Assembly: GCA_002887195.1 (NCBI GenBank)
Contig: PJAB01000053.1
Span: 1 to 50,651, forward strand
Reading direction: 5' to 3'
From: Chrysochromulina parva
Taxonomy: Eukaryota; Haptophyta; Prymnesiales; Chrysochromulinaceae
Length of the DNA stretch: 50,651 nt
Part shown: one piece after another, positions 18,858-28,057 of the stretch
Layout: each line of letters begins with the position of its first letter
Numbering within the stretch: position 1 is the first letter of the stretch
The notes under the pieces: model-generated
What the model was told of the DNA's origin: nothing
The model's input: the letters and a program-made list of their open reading frames with translations, nothing else
Database searches by the model: none
Position numbers and translations under genes: made by a program

Positions 18858-20006
18858 TCAATAGGTGTTGCCCCACACGAAGCCGTTGGGCGACGGGGAC
18901 GCGGACGAGGAGGTCGCCGGTTTGGGCGACGGGGGCTTGGACTCAGGCTCGGCGACAGCGGCTGGCGGTGGCAGCACAGGCGACAGGTCGTCACGTGGGT
19001 CGCCCGGCTTGGCCTTCACGCCCGACATGAGCGCAAACTTGATCGTGCCGCGCTTCTGCCCATGGATCATCAGAGGCATGACGAGCGCGCCTCGCAGAGT
19101 CGCTTCGCCAGAGCGGAATAGGCGCCATAGATTACGAGGCCGCAGCGCCGACAGGATCACTGCCGGCCAGAAGCGCCGCACACTCTTGGTCCAGTCGGCG
19201 GTGACGACGTTACGCAGCCCGTGGGTACACGCCAGGCGCACGTAGTCCGCCCCCGAGCACCAGCGAGGCAAGTAGTAGGCGCGGCTGATCCTGTCGAGCA
19301 GACGTTCCTCGGACGGCCGCAGGGTGGTCTCACCTGCCGCGAGGTCACGATGGCACCACGCGACGACAATGACGCGTCCGCCGGGCTTGCACACGCGCAC
19401 GAGTTCCGATACGAACTTCTGCTTGTCGGGCATGTGCTCGCCGCTCTCCATCGACCAAACGAGGTCGAAGCTATTGTCAGGAAACGGCATCTGAAGAGCA
19501 TCCGCCACGGTAAACTGGAGCCGGTCTCCGAAGCCCTGAGCCTGGCTGAGCGCGTTCGCGCGCGCCGCCTGCACGGGGCTGAGCGTAATGCCGACGCCCG
19601 ACCCACCGTACGTACGTGCAATGTGCCGCGACGAGCCGCCGATGCCGCAGCCCACGTCGAGAACACGCACGGGTGGCACGCCCGAATCCACGCCTGCCCA
19701 CGCGAGCGCCTCATCCACCATGTCGACCTGCGCCTGCTGGTGATCCTTGCGCTCGCCACCCTCAAGCCCGTAGTAGCCATGGTGCATGTGCTCGCCCCAC
19801 ACCGTCTCCCACACGCCGGAGGAGGCATCATAGAAGGACGCAATTCCCTTTTTGAGTGAGGCATCGACATCAGCAGCAGGAGTCGCAACGACCGCTTCGA
19901 GGGCTGCGCGAGGCGCCGGCGCGATGCGGCGGAGCTGCCCACGCAACGTGGCCCCGAACGCTTCCACCGACGCCGCGATCAGGAGGAGGATCGTCATTCG
20001 ACACAT
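18858..20006 (-). CDS. VTE4: Gamma-tocopherol C-methyltransferase, plastid-targeted
   Basis: The protein is about 382 aa from the ATG at 20006 (20066 and 19997 are also in frame). It transfers a methyl group from S-adenosylmethionine to the chromanol ring, converting gamma- to alpha-tocopherol in the last step of vitamin E synthesis in plastids. The N-terminus is a short signal peptide (TILLLIAASVEAFGA) with Phe after the predicted cut, then a basic Ala-rich transit region. The class I methyltransferase core has VLDVGCGIGGSSRHIA (SAM motif I), ITLSPVQAARAN, and SFDLVWSMESGEHMPD; the start WGEHMHHGYYG is typical of tocopherol/MPBQ-type enzymes. The C-terminal 45 residues are a Pro/Ser tail not found in plants. 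A related phytol-quinone methyltransferase is the main alternative. Confidence 0.85.
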   Translation of the reverse strand: MCRMTILLLIAASVEAFGATLRGQLRRIAPAPRAALEAVVATPAADVDASLKKGIASFYDASSGVWETVWGEHMHHGYYGLEGGERKDHQQAQVDMVDEALAWAGVDSGVPPVRVLDVGCGIGGSSRHIARTYGGSGVGITLSPVQAARANALSQAQGFGDRLQFTVADALQMPFPDNSFDLVWSMESGEHMPDKQKFVSELVRVCKPGGRVIVVAWCHRDLAAGETTLRPSEERLLDRISRAYYLPRWCSGADYVRLACTHGLRNVVTADWTKSVRRFWPAVILSALRPRNLWRLFRSGEATLRGALVMPLMIHGQKRGTIKFALMSGVKAKPGDPRDDLSPVLPPPAAVAEPESKPPSPKPATSSSASPSPNGFVWGNTY

Positions 20007-20446
20007 CGCGACGATCAGAAACACCGATTTCGCGTGCCTCGCGCGCCCGGACGAGACTGCTTGCACTGGGCCCTGCGTGCGTCGTGCCGACTGACGCGGT
20101 CTCCAATACCTCGTTGGGACGCCGGGGTTCGCGTCATGAACAATGTGCGCCTGTGGATAGAAGGAGTTGAAGGGCTGTACGGAACATGCGCTGTACTGTA
20201 CTAGGGTCGGTAGGCACGATCTTGGTCCTACACTAAGGTCTTCGCGACCGCTCTCACCGGCCCGACATCTGGCTCGTCATGTCACGCGCGCGCGCATCTC
20301 CGCAAATCCCAGGCAGCCCGGCCTTTTCATCTACCGGGCGCCCGCATCATGCGGCAGTGGCGGCGCCGCCAGTTCTCAGAGCGCAGGTCGGGCGCTGTCT
20401 TGGGCGAGCGCGGCGGGATCGTCGCCGGTCGAGGAGCATGACGGCT
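20007..20446. other. Intergenic, no gene seen
   Basis: About 440 bases between the start of the tocopherol methyltransferase gene and the end of the P0 gene, both on the minus strand. It should hold the promoter of the former and the 3' end of the latter. No RNA gene or conserved motif seen. Confidence 0.5.
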
Positions 20447-21427
20447 TTAATCGAAGAGGTCGAAGGCCGCAGCCTCCTCCTCCTCCGCGGGCTCCGGCTC
20501 AGGCGCCTTGGCCGCGGCCGCAGGGGCAGGGGCGCCTCCCTTCGCCGCCGCCGGCGCCGGAGCCGCGCCGCCGCCTCCGCCACCGCCGCCGCCCGAGTAC
20601 TTGTCGGGGTTGTCGAGCATGTCCTTGATCTTCTTGACCACGTCGAACTCGATGAAGCCCGCCTCGAGTGCCACCGCAACCACGTTCTTCGCCCCCTTGA
20701 TGAACATGTGCGGGAACGAGGCGTCGTTGGGCAGATTGAGAGCAAGCGAGACCGCCGCCACGTTGCCGAGACCGTCGGACCACTTGGACATGAGCGTCTC
20801 TTCGGTGATCTTGAGCACGTCGGTGGGGAAGACGCCGCCCTCGTACACGTAGAGAATGCGCAGCCCGTACTTGAACGGCTTCACACCGAGCTTGGCGAGA
20901 AGCGCCGCCTCAGACGAGCCAACCTTCTGGCCAGTCTTGATCACCTCGACGTCGTTGACGATCTCAATGGAGCCCTTGTTGATCTTGGTGGCGATGTTGA
21001 GGGCCTGGAAGAAGGCGGTCTGGGCCGGGTCAAGGCCGGTCGGGCCCTTTTCGATCTTGCACCCGTTCGGCGCGATGACGCCAGCCTTGGCGGCCGCCGG
21101 CTTGACGAACTCCTTGACGACGTCCTCGATCTTGTCAAGGTCGCCGGTCGTGAAGATGAAACCGACGTTGCCGACCATGTACGGAATGATCGACTCCCAC
21201 TCGGGGTGCGGATCCTCCGGATCCTTCTCGCACATGTTCCGGATGCACTTGCGGATCATGGTGTTCTTGCCAAAGACGAGCTCCGCCTTGCCGCGGAGGG
21301 CAATGCGGATGTCCGAGATCTGCTTCGAGCCGACGAAGTCCGCATCAACGATGAACGCGCGCGGGTACTTGTTCAGGCACTCCTCGAGGTGCGCAAAGTA
21401 GGCGATTTTCTTTGCTTTCGCCACCAT
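20447..21427 (-). CDS. RPLP0: 60S acidic ribosomal protein P0
   Basis: The protein is 326 aa from the ATG at 21427, the family's usual length and start (MVAKAKKIAYF). P0 forms the base of the ribosomal stalk, binding 28S rRNA and two P1-P2 dimers and recruiting elongation factors. The L10-like rRNA-binding domain is visible (YPRAFIVDADFVGSKQISDI; GKNTMIRKCIRNM), then the insertion domain with IAPNGCKIEKGPTGLDPAQT, then the P1/P2-binding helices, an Ala/Gly/Pro hinge, and the acidic tail. The tail ends EEEEAAAFDLFD, a variant of the usual GFSLFD/GFGLFD end but still with the Phe-Asp-Leu-Phe-Asp that elongation factors contact. Uninterrupted, no intron needed. Confidence 0.97.
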   Translation of the reverse strand: MVAKAKKIAYFAHLEECLNKYPRAFIVDADFVGSKQISDIRIALRGKAELVFGKNTMIRKCIRNMCEKDPEDPHPEWESIIPYMVGNVGFIFTTGDLDKIEDVVKEFVKPAAAKAGVIAPNGCKIEKGPTGLDPAQTAFFQALNIATKINKGSIEIVNDVEVIKTGQKVGSSEAALLAKLGVKPFKYGLRILYVYEGGVFPTDVLKITEETLMSKWSDGLGNVAAVSLALNLPNDASFPHMFIKGAKNVVAVALEAGFIEFDVVKKIKDMLDNPDKYSGGGGGGGGGAAPAPAAAKGGAPAPAAAAKAPEPEPAEEEEAAAFDLFD

Positions 21428-22060
21428 GGATCCTGTCTTCGGAGTTGACCTGCGGTCGCACACGAGTCGATGCACAGTGCGAGTCAGCCGATGCGTAGAT
21501 GACAAAAAAACAGCACATCACTGCCAGCAAGCCGCTGAGCACCTCAGGCGCGCGCTGCGGCCACCGGTTCGGCCTGTGCGGCAGCGGTCGGCTTCCAAGG
21601 AGACAGAAGCATGGGCGACGTGCAGCCTGTGTACCTTTTTACGATTCACACCTAGCTCACGAAATCGGCGTGAAGTAACTTTCCTATTCCGACGAGAATC
21701 CCCAACGTTGTAGGTCACAGCTGACGTTTCTCATGGAGGCCCTTTTGTGGACAGCGCGCATCGTTGCATCGAGGGGGGCTGGATCCGTGGAGGCTAGTGG
21801 AATGCGCACTTAAGGCAAGTGGGCAGCGCAGCCGTGATCGGCCCGCGATTGAATTGGTGACCCGCGCGTTGAGAAACGCGAGGGTTGCCGAGGGAAGAGG
21901 GTACAAGGGCTCACAAGGCTGGCGAGCAGGGCTATCAACGCTGGGCTAGATTATGGGCTAAGGCTGCCAGAGGGCATGCGAAAAGCGGCAGGGCCGAGAG
22001 AGAGTCTGAGCGGTGAGCGCAAGCAGCACAATCGGGCGCGCGCGTAACCGTATTGGCGAC
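21428..22060. other. Intergenic, no gene seen
   Basis: About 630 bases: promoter of RPLP0 and 3' end of CDC20, both on the minus strand. Short frames here are not protein-like. Confidence 0.5.
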
Positions 22061-23479
22061 TTACCTGATCGAGGTCAAGTGGGGGTTGGTCAGCGACGAG
22101 ACATGCGAGAGCATCTTCTCTTTCTTCGCCTGCTCGCCGCCGGAGAGGATCTTCCAGAAGCGAAGGGTCTCATCGGCGGCAGCGGAGACGATGGTCTGGC
22201 CGTCGGGCGACTGGGCCATGTGCAGCACACGCGCAGTGTGGCCGGTCAGCTCAGCCGCCTTGACCATCGAGGGGTACTTCCACAGAATGAGCTGGTTGTG
22301 CGAGTAGCCGTGCGACGAGACAATCTCCTTCTCGTGCTTGGACCACTGCAGTGCGCACACCTGGGAGTGCGTGTCGATCTGGTTCAGGCACGCGCCGGTT
22401 GTCGCGTTCCAGAAGCGGATGCAACGGTCGGCCGTGCCGCCACCGCTCGCGAGCAGATTCTTCTGCCACGGGCACCACGCGATAGCCTTGACAGCGGCGC
22501 GGTGTGCTTCAATGCGGTGGAGCGGCGTCTCGCAGACGTTGGTCGATGCGCTCAGGTAGCGGTCATCCCAGATGTTGAGCAAGTTGTCGTTGCCGCCGGA
22601 GGCGAGCATCGTGCCGTTGGCCGACCACTTGAGGCCGCAGACCTCCTGCGTGTGGCCCTTGAGCGTGGCGGTCAGGTGCTGCTGCGCCCGGACGTCGTGC
22701 TGCACGATGCGCGCGTCGCGCCCGCCTGAAGAGAGCATCGGGCCGTTCCAAGCGAGCGCGCCGACGCGCTGCGAGTGCCCATCCATCGAGCGCAGCTGCT
22801 TCTTCTTCGCCACGTCCCAGATCTGGACCTTGTGGTCCGAGGTGCCAACGGCCATGTAGTGCCCCTGCTCGATCCAGCTGAGAGAGGTCACGTGCGAGTC
22901 GGCCGACGTCTCCATGAGCTGGTCGATCGAGCCGTCATTCGCGTTCCACAGGTAGACCGACGCGCCCAGCGCCACGCCGAGCACGTTCGTTGAGGACCAG
23001 TCGAGCAGGTTGAGGTAGTAGTCGTCGAGGAGCTCGGGAGCGTCCAGGATGCGCTCGGGGGCGTTCGGAATGTGGCGCGAGAACTTGCGTGGCTGCGCGC
23101 TCGCCTCGCGGTTCTGCGTGTAGAGCGCGCGCATCGACTGCTGGTGGTCCTCCGCGGGTTTGGGCGCCTTCTCCTTGAAGGCGAGCACCTTGGCTGTCCG
23201 GTCCTTTCCCAGGACCTTGGCGAGCTGCGAATTGTACTCCTCCTTGGCCGGCGAGGCGGTCACGACGTTGCCCGCGACGGAGCCGTTGGCATCGGCGTTC
23301 TCGGCGTTGGAGTCGTTGTAGAGCTCGTCGCGGGACACGTCAAGGTCCATCGCGGCGCGCCGGGGAAGGAAGCGGTCGCCCTTGGCCGAGGACGGCTGGC
23401 GCTTGATCTGCGGTGAGCCGCAGAGCACATCGAAGGTGGACTCGAGTGCGAGGTTGTTGGATGTCGTATAGTTGGTCAT
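22061..23479 (-). CDS. CDC20: CDC20, WD40 activator of the anaphase-promoting complex
   Basis: The protein is 472 aa from the ATG at 23479. CDC20 binds APC/C and presents D-box and KEN-box substrates for ubiquitination in mitosis. The N-terminus holds a C-box (GDRFLPRR, about residue 34) that docks on APC/C, and TAKVLAFKEKAPKP, the usual junction before the propeller. Seven WD40 repeats follow, with HVTSLSWIEQGHYMAVGTSD, MLASGGNDNLLNIWDDR, NLLASGGGTADRCIRFWN and TIVSAAADETLRFWK readable. The protein ends in Ile-Arg, the IR tail that binds CDC27. The stop codon overlaps a good donor-like AG|GTAAGT. I choose CDC20 over Cdh1/FZR because of the short N-terminus and the AFKEKAP segment. Confidence 0.93.
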   Translation of the reverse strand: MTNYTTSNNLALESTFDVLCGSPQIKRQPSSAKGDRFLPRRAAMDLDVSRDELYNDSNAENADANGSVAGNVVTASPAKEEYNSQLAKVLGKDRTAKVLAFKEKAPKPAEDHQQSMRALYTQNREASAQPRKFSRHIPNAPERILDAPELLDDYYLNLLDWSSTNVLGVALGASVYLWNANDGSIDQLMETSADSHVTSLSWIEQGHYMAVGTSDHKVQIWDVAKKKQLRSMDGHSQRVGALAWNGPMLSSGGRDARIVQHDVRAQQHLTATLKGHTQEVCGLKWSANGTMLASGGNDNLLNIWDDRYLSASTNVCETPLHRIEAHRAAVKAIAWCPWQKNLLASGGGTADRCIRFWNATTGACLNQIDTHSQVCALQWSKHEKEIVSSHGYSHNQLILWKYPSMVKAAELTGHTARVLHMAQSPDGQTIVSAAADETLRFWKILSGGEQAKKEKMLSHVSSLTNPHLTSIR

Positions 23480-23916
23480 TTTGGTTGCTGTTGAACTCTT
23501 TGGTTCTGCGGGAGGGAAGGGGGCAAGCGCGCGCGACGGATGAGCTGAGGTCGGGTGTGACGGAAGCGCGAGCACCGTACAAGGCGAATCGGGCGGTCGC
23601 ATGGAGATCGCGCGGATTCCGGGGGGTCGTGAGGCTATGGGCAGAAAGATGGTAGGCACGAGGGCGACTGGGCGGGTCGTGGGGCCGGGTCGCTGATGAG
23701 GCGGCGAGCGTGAGGCGGCAAGCGAGAAGCGCGTCGGCGAGTTGCACCTTTGGGTTTGGTTTGAAAATGTGCTCGGGGAGCTTGAAGCTCGGGTTCTCGA
23801 CAAGTTTGTGATTACCCGGTCCCCAGATTTGTTGGTTTCTGTCCAAATCTGTCACGATGCAAAAGTGAGCCTTAGTGTCCGCTTTCAACCTTACTCATCC
23901 CTCTTTGCCCGTGCCC
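23480..23916. other. Intergenic, no gene seen
   Basis: About 440 bases between the start of CDC20 and the end of the PIG-U-like gene. An open frame runs through part of it upstream of CDC20, but it is Pro/Ser/Arg-biased and probably 5' leader. Confidence 0.5.
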
Positions 23917-24776
23917 TCAAAACCCCGATCCATCCACGACCGCCGCACTCACGTCGTACACGAACAGCAGCTGGCCAGCGCCAACGGCCAGCGTCGCCAG
24001 GTAGAAGAAGTTGGCGTTGAGCTGCCGCTGCTCGACCCACGCTGCCAGCAGCGGCGCGCTCGCTGCGCCGCCCACGAGCAGCGCGCCGAGGGCGGCGGGC
24101 AGCAGCCGACTCGTTCGGCTCAGTACGTGCACATCGAGCTGTGAAAGGACGAATGCGACTGCAAGCGCTATGTCGGGCAGCGTGGGCGTCTGCGCCGTGG
24201 CCGTGAGCACGGCGGCGCACAGAGCATACGGCAAAAAAGGCGAAGGCGGCGGTGACGGCAGCGGCAGCGGGGGCCGCAGGAGCGTCGTCGTGGGCAGGAG
24301 CGTCGTCGTGGGCCCGAGCGGCGGCTTGAGGGTGCTCGTGGTGCTCGTGTTGCCCTCAGCACCGTCCTCGCCGCCCTCCTCCTCGCCCTCCTCGCCGCCC
24401 TCCTCACCGCCCTCCTCCTCGCCGCATGGCGAATGCAGAGCAAGGGTCGCGAGCGCAGGCACGCACAGCCGTGGGAGCAAGTGGAGCGCGAATGCAAACG
24501 TGGGGCGGTCGGGACCGAACGCAAGGCACATGAGATACCACCAGACGCCCACATTGGGCGCACTGTGCCACGGCCCGCCACGGAGCCACACGAGGAACGC
24601 ACGCGCGGCGCCCCCGCCGGCCGCCGCGGCGCCTGGCGGCTCGCCGTGTAGAGTACCCCACACGACGCCGCATAGCGTCAGGCTGAAGGCGCAACCGCAG
24701 CGCACCGCGGACATGGTGCCACCAGCCCGGAGCTGGTGTCGATGACGCTGATGACGTCTGCCGCTTCCGCCGCCGC

Positions 24777-24824
<48 letters not shown>

Positions 24825-25503
24825 TGGCGGTAGCTAGGCACGGGGCGTGTGCGGCGAGCACCATGAGGGCTGGGAGCATCCACAACCAGTCAAGGGATAG
24901 GGCTGTCGCAAGCGCGAGGCACGCGCCCGCGACGAGAGCGTGCGCGTGGGCCGCTAGCCAGGCAGCGAGCAACAGCAGCAGCCAGGGGCAGGGCGCCGTG
25001 CTGGAGGCGACGGCGGCGGCAAGATTTGGAGGAGAGACGAGAGGAGCGAGGCACGCGAGGCGACCGATGCCCAGCAGAGGGAGGGGGGCGCCATAAAAGG
25101 AGCTCGAGCTCGAAGAGGCAGCCGCACGGCGGAGCAGCAGCAGAAGGTGCACGCAACCCAAGTCGATCGCGAAGAGCGCTCCGAGCGCCGCGCCCTCCGA
25201 CGACAATGTGAAGAGCGATGGCAGCGGAAGTGAGGGCAGCGGAAGTGAGGTCAGAAGTGAGGTCAGTGGTGATGGCAGCGTGGGCGACATCCAGAGATTC
25301 GGAGGGCCCGCGCACGCGTCGCCAGGGAGCAAGCCGAGCGGCTTCAGGAAGGCCGCCTCACGCCGGCACGGCGCCGATGTTGCGGTGGTCACAAGCAGCG
25401 GGTGGTCCTCGAGCGCCGTCACATCCAGCCCCGAGGTGAGCATCACCGCCGTCCACCGCACGGCCGTGCCCACGACGAGCGCGACGCCGACGCCGACGGC
25501 GCC
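23917..25503 (-). CDS. PIGU: GPI transamidase subunit PIG-U-like membrane protein
   Basis: PIG-U is a polytopic ER subunit of the GPI transamidase, which attaches GPI anchors to proteins. Matching features are an N-terminal hydrophobic helix (AVGVGVALVVGTAVRWTAV) followed by a LEDHPLLVTTATSAPC stretch, a middle SAPNVGVWWYLMCLAFG segment like the PNIGLFWYFF of human PIG-U, and the end LNANFFYLATLAVGAGQLLF, like the NSNFFYA-GQ end of the family. A poly-Gly loop and acidic/Ser loops are inserted. The 5' end is unresolved: the frame is open to 25680 but overlaps the coding part of the upstream small gene, and the first in-frame ATG after that (25443) would delete the first helix. A spliced or frameshifted start is likely. 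I give the end as 25503, just after the neighbour's stop. Confidence 0.75.
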
Positions 25504-25505
25504 GC

Positions 25506-25751
25506 CTAATTGGCCTTCTTCCCCCCCATGTTGGCCTCTGCCGCCGCCTTCGCTTTGGACCTCTGCTCCCACCACGCCAGAAGTACGACTGGCAGGATGA
25601 TGAACGGAAAGATCATAAACGCCGGAAGGGTCTGGCAAAGTCCGTGGCCTGGATATCCCAGGGGAAGGATCTTGTGGCATGGTGCCGTGAAGTGAACCTC
25701 GATGTAGTTAACGAGCTGCTCGCCAAAGTAGTTGTCGCCGGAGTTGGCCAT
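25506..25751 (-). CDS. Small single-pass membrane protein, unrecognised
   Basis: The protein is 81 aa from the ATG at 25751. After a hydrophilic N-terminus (SGDNYFGEQLVNYIEVHF) it has a Pro/Gly segment and one strong membrane helix (FMIFPFIILPVVLLAWW), then a basic-acidic tail ending GGKKAN. The composition and tidy topology make it a convincing small ER or mitochondrial membrane protein. Its stop (TAG, 25506-25508) lies directly before the first hydrophobic helix of the PIG-U-like frame, in a different frame and after a seven-G run. It could therefore be the N-terminus of a fused PIG-U if one G is missing from the assembly, or a separate gene. Confidence 0.6.
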   Translation of the reverse strand: MANSGDNYFGEQLVNYIEVHFTAPCHKILPLGYPGHGLCQTLPAFMIFPFIILPVVLLAWWEQRSKAKAAAEANMGGKKAN

Positions 25752-26112
25752 GCGGCTTTTTGGACGAGGTACGGCGCGCTTGAGTGAATGGCGCGAGGTC
25801 TCTCGCGTGAGCGTCTCCAAACATGATGAAAAGTTGCAAGGTTGCGCTCTTGGGTCCCTGAACAAAAAGTCAGGTCGAGTCAGGAAGACACCGGAGGGAG
25901 ACTTGCCCCCGGCCCTCCAGAAGAAAAGAAAAGTTTCGCGCGCGCCATGTGCGATTCATGGGTTGTGTGCGGCCACAGTCACGCAGTCAACAGGGTATCT
26001 TGAAATCGGAGATATCCGCTCCTCATCTGAGACAGAGTGACAGAGAGGAGTTGCTCTAGTGAGTTGCCCCCGCCCCGGCAGAGTCGAGACTGAAGGACGG
26101 GAGACCGCATGA
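25752..26112. other. Intergenic, no gene seen
   Basis: About 360 bases between two minus-strand genes, presumably promoter of the small membrane protein gene and 3' end of the EF-hand gene. No motif stands out. Confidence 0.5.
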
Positions 26113-27690
26113 TCACATCTCGATCCCACGCACGCGAGCTCGGAGCTGCACGCTGCCAGCGCGCGGCGTGCGCGGCGTGCGCGGCGAGGCAGCGGAGTAG
26201 CCGATGGGTCGAGGAGGTGGTGCGAGTTGCACGGGCTCGTGAAAGCTCGAGATCGGGCGCGGCGGGTGAACGGCTGTGGGCGAGGGCGGCGAGGGCGGGC
26301 GTAGCTCGCTTGTCCCGGTGAGGAATATTTTAGGCGGCGCCGGCGTGTTCATGTCGACGCCGCCGCCGCGCCCACTGGCGGCTGAGAAGGCGCGCGCCGA
26401 GGCGGCGGCGACCATTCGGCTGGGCCTCTGCACGGGCGCCACGGCTGCTGCGTGGGCAGGCGCCACGGCGCGATAGACCCCACCGCGCGGCGAGAGCAGT
26501 GCGAGATTGGAACGCACGGGCGCAGCTGGCTCGGCCTTGGGCGTCGCCGCGGGCTCGAGCATCCTGCGGACGGCCTCAGCAGCGTGCCTCGAATCGACCT
26601 TCTGCTTGGCATCGAGCGCCTGTAGCGTGTTTCGCTGACTCAGCACCAGCCGCGACAGCCCCTCCTCCCAAGCGCCCCGGTGCTCCGAGCGCAGCCTCGC
26701 GACCTGTGAACGAGGGACGAGGTGTGAACGAGGGACGAGGCGCCGTGGTGAGCAGTTGCATGCAAGGCAGGGGGTAGGCAGGGGGGTCTCCAGCCCTCAT
26801 TCGAGCAGCCGCGCGACCTTGGCTAGGAGCCCGCGGAGCTCGAGGTTCTGTTGCCAGCGCAGCACGTCGAGCTTCTTCTGCAGTGCGAGCTCGCTGAGCG
26901 TGGCGGCCTCCTCGGCGTCGCGCCGTGTCAGCTGCTGCACGCGCTTCGCGTACTTGTTCGCCTCGGTGAACTCCTCCGCGAGGGTGAGCCGCGTGAGCGT
27001 GAACTTGGCGTCCAGCGTCTCTTGCGCGTGGTGCGTGCGCTTAAACTGATCGTGCATCTGCGGGCGATGCTCGGCGATGAAGCCCTCGACGGCAGCCTCG
27101 TGGCGCGCGCGCAGCTCGGCGACCGCGCGCCGCGCGTGGTTGTTGAACTCCGCCATGCGCACAGTCCACTCCTTGTTGAACTGGCGCGCCTCGGCCACCT
27201 GGCCGCGCCGGAGGCCGCCGTGCTGCTCCCTCTTGAGCGCCTCGAGCGTCGCGAAGGCGCGGCGCTGCTCCATCTCGCGCACGTGGCGCGCGACCTCGCG
27301 GCCCTCGGCCGACGCGACGAAGTCGCCGCGGTCGATTGCGCGCTTCTCAAAGTCGCGGATGATCGCGAGCACGAAGCGGACGAGCCGCACGTGCCACTGC
27401 GCGCCGTTCTCGCCCGTCTGCGGCGGCATCTGCGCCTCGATGAGCTCGCGCAGGCATCGCTGATCGACGTGGCCCGACTCGGTCACGCGAGCGAGCGCCA
27501 CGCGCGCGCGCTCCTCGGTGCCCACCGAGCAGATCAGCGCCGCGATGACGTCCTCCTCCGAGGCCCAGCCGCTTCCGTCGCGGTCGAGCAGCGGAAAGAG
27601 CGCCTCGAAGAGCGCGTCCGCCGCGGTGACGAGATCGACCGACGGGTCAAAGCGCTGCGGCGCCGTCGGCGGCGCCATCGTGGCCTGCAT
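26113..27690 (-). CDS. EF-hand and coiled-coil protein, two exons
   Basis: Inferred CDS: complement of 26818-27690 joined to 26113-26703 (487 aa). Residues about 24-50 form a single EF-hand with loop DRDGSGWASEED (Asp at 1 and 3, Gly at 6; the last position is Asp, not Glu). A helical bundle and a long coiled coil follow (about 115-310), with FNKEWTVRMAEFNNHARRAV, then DAKFTLTRLTLAEEFTEANK and RWQQNLELRGLLAK. Unspliced, exon 1 would end six residues later at a TGA; splicing at AAG|GTCGCG ... TTCACAG|GTCGCG continues the same heptad pattern (VARLRSEHRGAWEEGLSRL, then SQRNTLQALDAKQKVDSRHA). The C-terminus is disordered. Related EF-hand coiled-coil proteins occur widely in protists, function unknown. 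Confidence 0.75.
26704..26817 (-). repeat. Inferred intron (114 bases) with introner-like 3' module
   Basis: Intron of the EF-hand gene. AAG|GTCGCGCGGCTGC at the donor is repeated after the acceptor as CAG|GTCGCGAGGCTGC. The 26-base module at 26738-26763 is shared (25 of 26 bases, same orientation relative to splicing) with the MAP kinase intron at 48088-48113. A 17-base tandem duplication (CGAGGGACGAGGTGTGAA type) sits between this module and the acceptor; without it, the module-to-acceptor distance equals that in the kinase intron. Confidence 0.75.
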
Positions 27691-27975
27691 TGAGATGGTC
27701 GAACAGCTTCGCTGCTCAGTTCACGCATGCAACGGAGACTTGTGCAATTTGGCGTGATGGGTTGGGGGGGGAAGGGGGGCCCCAGTCAGTCAGTCAATTA
27801 TGTCGCGGACCCCCGCGCGCTCACCACACTCCGTCTCAAAGGACGGCTCCGCCCCCGTTCTACCCCCGTCCTCCAATCTGTCATCAGAGATCAGTCAGTC
27901 CTTGGCGCTCATGGAGCACGGCCGGAGAGTGCTCGCCGCCTCGAGGACAGGCGGCACAGCAATTCAGCAAGGCCG
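27691..27975. other. Intergenic, promoter side of EF-hand gene
   Basis: No convincing gene. It contains homopolymer-rich sequence (GGGGGGG near 27765) and a CAGTCAGTCAGTCA stretch near 27783. Confidence 0.45.
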
Positions 27976-28057
27976 TCGTGCGTCATTCCATGCGGTGCGC
28001 CGTCGGCAAGATGAACTTGCCCTTGGCTGTTCGCGCTGCCAGGCGCCTCGGCCACAG
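27976..28057 (+). repeat. About 80-base dispersed repeat, copy 1
   Basis: Contains GCGGTGCGCCGTCGGCAAGA and AACTTGCCCTTGG, also present in inverse orientation at 44641-44722. Around these blocks the similarity continues with few differences. The best conserved reading on the minus strand is QGQVHLADGAP-G-THD, matching QGQVPLADGAP-G-THD at the other site, so it may be coding. Confidence 0.8.

Noticed and set aside
20279..21448. 389-aa plus-strand frame opposite RPLP0
   Set aside because: Arg/Leu/Asp-rich mirror of the conserved P0 coding sequence.
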